A program made the position numbers and the translations under genes. From positions 25,339-34,061 of the forward strand of contig CAJTSV010000029.1 in assembly GCA_910579075.1 (NCBI GenBank): a stretch of DNA of 8,723 nt. The letters are read 5' to 3'. Below are positions 5,090 to 8,723 of the stretch, piece after piece; positions within the stretch are counted from its first letter, which is position 1; the number at the start of each line of letters is the position of its first letter. The notes under the pieces are model-generated. The model saw only the letters and a program-made list of their open reading frames with translations. It had not been told where the DNA came from and ran no database searches. Source of the stretch: an uncultured Eubacterium sp. (lineage in GTDB: Bacteria > Bacillota > Clostridia > Lachnospirales > Lachnospiraceae).

Positions 5090-6859
5090 TCAGATTTTAT
5101 GCTTTACAACGGCGTACATGCCATATCCTTCATACGGCCGGTTGTAATAGCGGTCAAAGCCGCGTGCTTCTGCAAACAGCGGGTCGTATACCCTGCCGTT
5201 ATATTCGGTCCAGGCGTGGCCGGTATCGGCAGCTACATATACGGTTTTGCAGCCGCATTCGTGGAATAAAAATGCAGTTGCTGAGGCTTCGGAAACGCAG
5301 CAGCCCTGATGCCGGTCAAAGATGTCATTTGCAAATGTGACTTCCCATCCCGCCTGCCGGTAAATGGGGTTCAGTCTCCGGTAGCGCCTGTAAGGGAACT
5401 GAAAGACCCATAAAAAGCACTTTTTCATCTTTTCTTCCAGTGAATCCTGCGGGTCTGTAACCTGCAATACGATGCTGCGGGCTTTTATCATGGTCTGGAT
5501 TTTCTGGATATTTGCGCTGGAGCCTTCTGCCTGTCCGTTTTTCTCAAGCCGGATGCCGTCTATTATGCGGCCGGATGCCATTTTTCCGGTTTCCCGGTCG
5601 AAATAGTAATAGCTTTCGCCCAGCTTTTTCCACCCGCAGACGGCCTGTCCGTTTTTGTCGATGTAATATGTGCTGCCGGATTCTGTTACCATTGTATTTG
5701 CCAGCTTCCTGCACAGGTAGCGCAGCGGCTTTGCCGATAAGATGTAAATGCCGCCTTTGTTCAGGGAAAGCCTCAGGTTTCCCTGGCTGCTGACAGATGC
5801 CGGGTGGTACAAAACGGTAAGAAAGTCCCGCCTGTTTTTGGAATAACGGTATACATATACAGCACTGCTTTCACGCAGGGCTTTATTTACAGGAAGTACA
5901 AGGCCGGTGCCTGTGTTTTTCATGCCTGCAAGCGCTGTCTGGCAGATAAGGACGTTCTTTTCGGAAATTCCGTTTTTTTTCAGGGCTTTTTGAAGGTCTG
6001 TCCGGAAAACTCCGGATGCACTGGCGGCTTTTTGTTTTTGGAGCTTTAGCTTCAGGCTCCCGCGTACCTGTTTCAGGCTGTTTTTATCCAGCATGATATA
6101 AGATGCATCCCCGCTGGTGCTGATAAGCTTTATTTTCAATGCTTTGCCGCTTTTGGAAAGTACTTTTGCTGCATCGGCATCAAACACTGCCTGCTCCGGT
6201 GAAGCCTGCTGCGTGCCGCTTCCGTCTGCGCGTATCGAAATGGTAATCTGGCTGGTTCCTTTTTGTGCAGCTGCTTCTGCGGCCAGGCTTTTATGGATTT
6301 TCAGGCGCACATTTTCTGCTTCCCCCAGCAGGACGCTGTTTATGCGGATATCTGCAACGGCTGTTTTTCCGTTTTTCTGTATGCGGTATTCTGCTGGAAT
6401 CACCGATATGGAAGATAGATTCCGGCATTCGGAAAATACGCCTTTGGCGATATCGGTTAAACTGTTTGGGATTTCTATTTTTTTCAGCTGGCTGCATGCT
6501 GTAAATGCCTGCTGCTGAATGCCTTTTACGGAATAAATGCCGTTTTCGGTAACCAGCTGCTCCGGGATTGTGGCAGAGTCCGGGAGGTTTTCTGTATAGC
6601 CGGACACGCAGCAGGCATTTCCGTCCAGATGATAGATAATGCCCTGGCTGTCGGTATATTCCGCCTGGTGTCCGCCAGCTTCGGTTTCATTGTTTTCCGT
6701 ATGCCCGGCAAAGCTGTCAGCTTCCTGCCCGGGGTTTTGTATATAGTCCTGAATTCCGCTTTCAGGCATGCCTGCGGCATCCGCCTGCGCTGCAGGCAGC
6801 AGCAAAAGCATGGCTGTCAGGATAACGGCTTTCCATTTTCCTGCATCTGGCTTTTTCAT
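5090..6859 (-). CDS. Secreted BspA-like LRR, wall-binding, transglutaminase-like protein
   Basis: A 589-residue exported protein. Residues 1-29 are a signal peptide ending in ADAA. Residues about 66-156 resemble a BspA-type (LRR_5) leucine-rich segment, with the typical IPEQL, IQQQAFTACSQLKKIEIPNSL and GVFSECRNLSSI pattern. A middle part of about 225 residues (157-380), rich in Lys, Ser and Ala and likely beta-stranded, is not recognised. Cell-wall-binding repeats follow (about 391-440: STYYIDKNGQAVCGW, ESYYYFDRETGK). The C-terminal transglutaminase-like domain has Cys521 (HQGCC; Cys520 is adjacent), His548 in DTGHAWTEY and Asp559 in VYDPLF, spaced as in the neighbouring homologue. The start has AAGGGG about 11 nt upstream. 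It follows the DUF4358-like gene after 22 bp, so is probably in the same operon. The domain mix suggests a wall-attached enzyme or adhesin; the substrate is unknown. Confidence 0.9.
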   Translation of the reverse strand: MKKPDAGKWKAVILTAMLLLLPAAQADAAGMPESGIQDYIQNPGQEADSFAGHTENNETEAGGHQAEYTDSQGIIYHLDGNACCVSGYTENLPDSATIPEQLVTENGIYSVKGIQQQAFTACSQLKKIEIPNSLTDIAKGVFSECRNLSSISVIPAEYRIQKNGKTAVADIRINSVLLGEAENVRLKIHKSLAAEAAAQKGTSQITISIRADGSGTQQASPEQAVFDADAAKVLSKSGKALKIKLISTSGDASYIMLDKNSLKQVRGSLKLKLQKQKAASASGVFRTDLQKALKKNGISEKNVLICQTALAGMKNTGTGLVLPVNKALRESSAVYVYRYSKNRRDFLTVLYHPASVSSQGNLRLSLNKGGIYILSAKPLRYLCRKLANTMVTESGSTYYIDKNGQAVCGWKKLGESYYYFDRETGKMASGRIIDGIRLEKNGQAEGSSANIQKIQTMIKARSIVLQVTDPQDSLEEKMKKCFLWVFQFPYRRYRRLNPIYRQAGWEVTFANDIFDRHQGCCVSEASATAFLFHECGCKTVYVAADTGHAWTEYNGRVYDPLFAEARGFDRYYNRPYEGYGMYAVVKHKI

Positions 6860-6881
6860 ATCCTTCGATTCCCCTTTTCTG

Positions 6882-7409
6882 TCAGAGCTGCTTTTTCAGT
6901 GCGTCCTGCCCTTTTTTGTTCACATCTTTTTTGGGAGACATGGCAATGTACCATACATACGCTCCTTTTTTCCCGTATACTGCGTTTTGAAACACGCTTT
7001 GTTCGGTTTTTGAATAATCGCTCAGGTAATCGCTGCTGCTGTTGTTCTTTTTGTACGCCTTTATGCTCTTGAGTAAATCGGATGCATCGGATTTTTTGGC
7101 TGCTTTTGCGACACAGATGCTGTAAATTTCCTTATCATCGCATAAGTACGCAATGGAAGATATTTTTTCGGACTGTGCAACTGTAAAAATCGGGCAGTCT
7201 TCTGGATTGGTGCTCTGGGATTTTAACTGGCTGCTGCCGCCCGTGGCATCCAGGGCTGCCTTGCACAGGGATTTCGCAGTTACCTTTGCAGCTGCCGCCA
7301 CAGGTGCCTGCCCCAGTGCCAGCATGCAGCAGGCAAACGCAAGCAGGCAGCACGCTGCTTTCTGCATCCGGTACAGCCATTTTTTCTCAAGTTTTAGTTC
7401 TGTTTTCAT
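6882..7409 (-). CDS. Small secreted DUF4358-like protein
   Basis: A 175-residue protein starting at ATG 7409, preceded by GAGGAG with a 10-nt spacer. A TTG-initiated longer form from 7427 would overlap that ribosome binding site, so I reject it. The N-terminus is a basic stretch followed by a Cys/Ala/Leu-rich hydrophobic core (about 16-33) and a cleavage-like APVAAA-AK near residue 41. The mature part, including segments such as KEIYSICVAKA and a later GKKGAYVWYIAMS, resembles DUF4358, a family of small exported proteins of clostridia with no known biochemical role; this match is from memory and not tested. Several Cys residues lie in the signal sequence, but no clear lipobox is evident. The gene sits 43 bp after the SGNH hydrolase and 22 bp before the large transglutaminase-like gene, which indicates one operon for exported proteins. 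Confidence 0.8.
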   Translation of the reverse strand: MKTELKLEKKWLYRMQKAACCLLAFACCMLALGQAPVAAAAKVTAKSLCKAALDATGGSSQLKSQSTNPEDCPIFTVAQSEKISSIAYLCDDKEIYSICVAKAAKKSDASDLLKSIKAYKKNNSSSDYLSDYSKTEQSVFQNAVYGKKGAYVWYIAMSPKKDVNKKGQDALKKQL

Positions 7410-7419
7410 GATGATTTTT

Positions 7420-7425
7420 CTCCTC
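7420..7425 (-). promoter_or_regulatory. Ribosome binding site deciding the start of the DUF4358-like gene
   Basis: GAGGAG on the minus strand, 10 nt before ATG 7409. It favours 7409 over the in-frame TTG at 7427. Confidence 0.7.
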
Positions 7426-7452
7426 AATCGAATTAGTTTGCAGTGTCAGCCG

Positions 7453-8723
7453 CTAATCCAGCGACTTGTCATATACAGTCAGGCGTTTTGCATATTCGTG
7501 GTATGCCGCAGCCTTCCAGTGCACGCCGTCTCCGGCATTATAAGCGCTTTTCAGCCAGCCGGTGGAATCCTTTAAAAAACCGGTGCAGTCGTAATATTTC
7601 ACGCCCATTTCTGCTGCCAGTGCCGAGAGCGCCTGATTGTAGGCCGGAATCTGCGCAAATCCCCGCCTTCTTGACACTTCGGCTGCCGTGACAGGGGATG
7701 CGGCCAGTATGACAATGTCGGTGTCCGGGGTGCCTGCCTGGATGGCGCGCACAATTTCCCGGTAACCGTCAATCAGGTCGTTTTTGTTCCGGAAATGGAT
7801 ATCGTTGTCGCCGAGCATGATGTATACCCGGTAAGGCCTGGATGCCACAATGCTTTCAGTGGCGGATTTCCCGTGAAAGGCTTTCCTGGTACGGAAGGTA
7901 ATCGTATTTAACCCGATTGCGGCCACGACACTTTTTTTCCTGCCGATTGCGATTTCATCCAGGACACCGTAGGCGGTCAGCCCGGCAGTAATGGAATCCC
8001 CTGCAAAAATCGTCATGCGCTCGTATGGCCTTGCCTTCATTTTTGCAGGCTTCGAAAGCTGGCTGTCATACCCGGATGCGTTCTTTGCGGTGCATGCTTT
8101 TACGCCAAAATAATAATTCTGGCCGTTTTTCAGTTTTTTTACACGGTACCAGTTATTTTGGGTTACGCCCGCCAGCCTGTATCTGCCGGATTTGCTTTTT
8201 GCATAGTACACCTTATACCAGACCGCTTTTTTGTTTTTGCTCTTATCCCACATCACTTTAACCGAATCCGTTGAATACCGTACCAGCTTCACGCCCGGCA
8301 GCGGTTCTAACGGGCATTGGAACGGGTATGACCTGCTGTAATACAGCTTCCCGCTTTCTGCTTTTGCGGCTATCCGGTAATAGAAGTGCTTTGCGCCTGT
8401 GACTGTCTGGTCGGTATAGCTTTTTCCTGACGCCAGGCGTGCAATCGTTTTATACTTCCCGTCCCGGCTGGTGCTGCGCTGTACCAGATAGGAAGAAACC
8501 TCCCCGGTTCCCGTTTTTTTCCAGCTGATTTTTGCAGATGTTCCGTCTTTTGCAAGGCTGGCTGTGACGGTAAGCGTTATCGTTTCTTCATCCGGTACAT
8601 CCGTGCTTTCATCCGGTTCTGCTTCGGGCTGGCTGCTGTCCAAAGCCTGTCCCGGATAGCTTCCGTCTGCAGATTCCTGTCCGCCGGAAATGGCTTCATT
8701 TACTGGCAGCTGCCAGGCTGGAT
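7453..8723 (-). CDS. SGNH/GDSL hydrolase with two fibronectin III-like domains, 5' end outside window
   Basis: The frame is open from the right edge to a stop at 7453, showing 422 residues. The in-frame TTG at 8643 is not a convincing start because the acidic, Ser/Pro/Glu-rich linker continues upstream of it. In visible numbering the linker covers about 1-45, a fibronectin type III-like domain 46-122 (ISWKKTG... YLVQRS... YYRIAAKA), a second one about 141-231 (VKVMWDKS... YKVYYAKS... YYFGVKA), and an SGNH hydrolase domain 235-422. Hydrolase motifs are block I FAGDSITAG (nucleophile Ser243), block III GDND (Asn306) and block V DGVHW (Asp398, His401). Block II is less clear, probably the Gly in AAIGLN. 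Such enzymes are esterases, often deacetylating glycans; the substrate here is unknown. A signal peptide should lie outside the window. It is the first visible gene of the surface-protein block. Confidence 0.92.
   Translation of the reverse strand, partial: PAWQLPVNEAISGGQESADGSYPGQALDSSQPEAEPDESTDVPDEETITLTVTASLAKDGTSAKISWKKTGTGEVSSYLVQRSTSRDGKYKTIARLASGKSYTDQTVTGAKHFYYRIAAKAESGKLYYSRSYPFQCPLEPLPGVKLVRYSTDSVKVMWDKSKNKKAVWYKVYYAKSKSGRYRLAGVTQNNWYRVKKLKNGQNYYFGVKACTAKNASGYDSQLSKPAKMKARPYERMTIFAGDSITAGLTAYGVLDEIAIGRKKSVVAAIGLNTITFRTRKAFHGKSATESIVASRPYRVYIMLGDNDIHFRNKNDLIDGYREIVRAIQAGTPDTDIVILAASPVTAAEVSRRRGFAQIPAYNQALSALAAEMGVKYYDCTGFLKDSTGWLKSAYNAGDGVHWKAAAYHEYAKRLTVYDKSLD

Noticed and set aside
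7410..7427. TTG start at 7427 for the DUF4358-like gene
   Set aside because: The codon overlaps the GAGGAG ribosome binding site of ATG 7409.
8641..8643. TTG 8643 as the start of the SGNH hydrolase
   Set aside because: The frame stays open upstream to the window edge with the same linker-like composition, and there is no signal peptide or ribosome binding site at 8643.

Overview
The window looks like chromosomal DNA of a low-to-mid GC Firmicute, most likely a gut Lachnospiraceae-type clostridium. This is an inference from strong GGAGG-type ribosome binding sites, Gram-positive secreted proteins with choline-binding-like cell-wall repeats, a DUF4358-like protein and an OmpR/VanR-style two-component pair. 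No taxonomic marker is present. Every convincing gene is on the minus strand, so the story reads from right to left.

Right half (8723 to 4027): a run of four closely spaced genes for secreted cell-envelope proteins. In transcription order they are an SGNH/GDSL hydrolase with two fibronectin type III-like domains (its 5' end is outside the window), a small DUF4358-like secreted protein, a large secreted protein with a BspA-like leucine-rich segment, cell-wall-binding repeats and a transglutaminase-like Cys-His-Asp domain, and a second, smaller wall-binding transglutaminase-like protein. The last gene appears broken: its signal peptide is in a different frame from its body, and the 63-bp repeats in the same gene point to a 2-nt deletion near 4905-4907. 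A hairpin just after its stop codon and an 80-bp imperfect palindrome close this block.

Left half (3900 to 868): a tightly overlapping three-gene operon encoding an OmpR-family response regulator (probable TTG start), a membrane sensor histidine kinase and an unrecognised membrane-anchored or secreted protein. Both junctions are 4-nt ATGA overlaps. An inverted repeat upstream of the regulator overlaps a candidate promoter and may be an operator.

Left edge (752 to 1): a truncated gene for a protein with a basic N-terminus, one hydrophobic segment and a long Gly/Ser/Asn/Ala-rich repeat tract that runs off the window. A 10-bp-armed stem-loop lies between it and the two-component operon.

Taken together this may be a locus for sensing and remodelling the cell surface: wall-anchored Cys-His-Asp enzymes, an esterase-like hydrolase and a repeat-rich surface protein beside a sensor system. 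That the two-component system controls the neighbours is an inference from position only.
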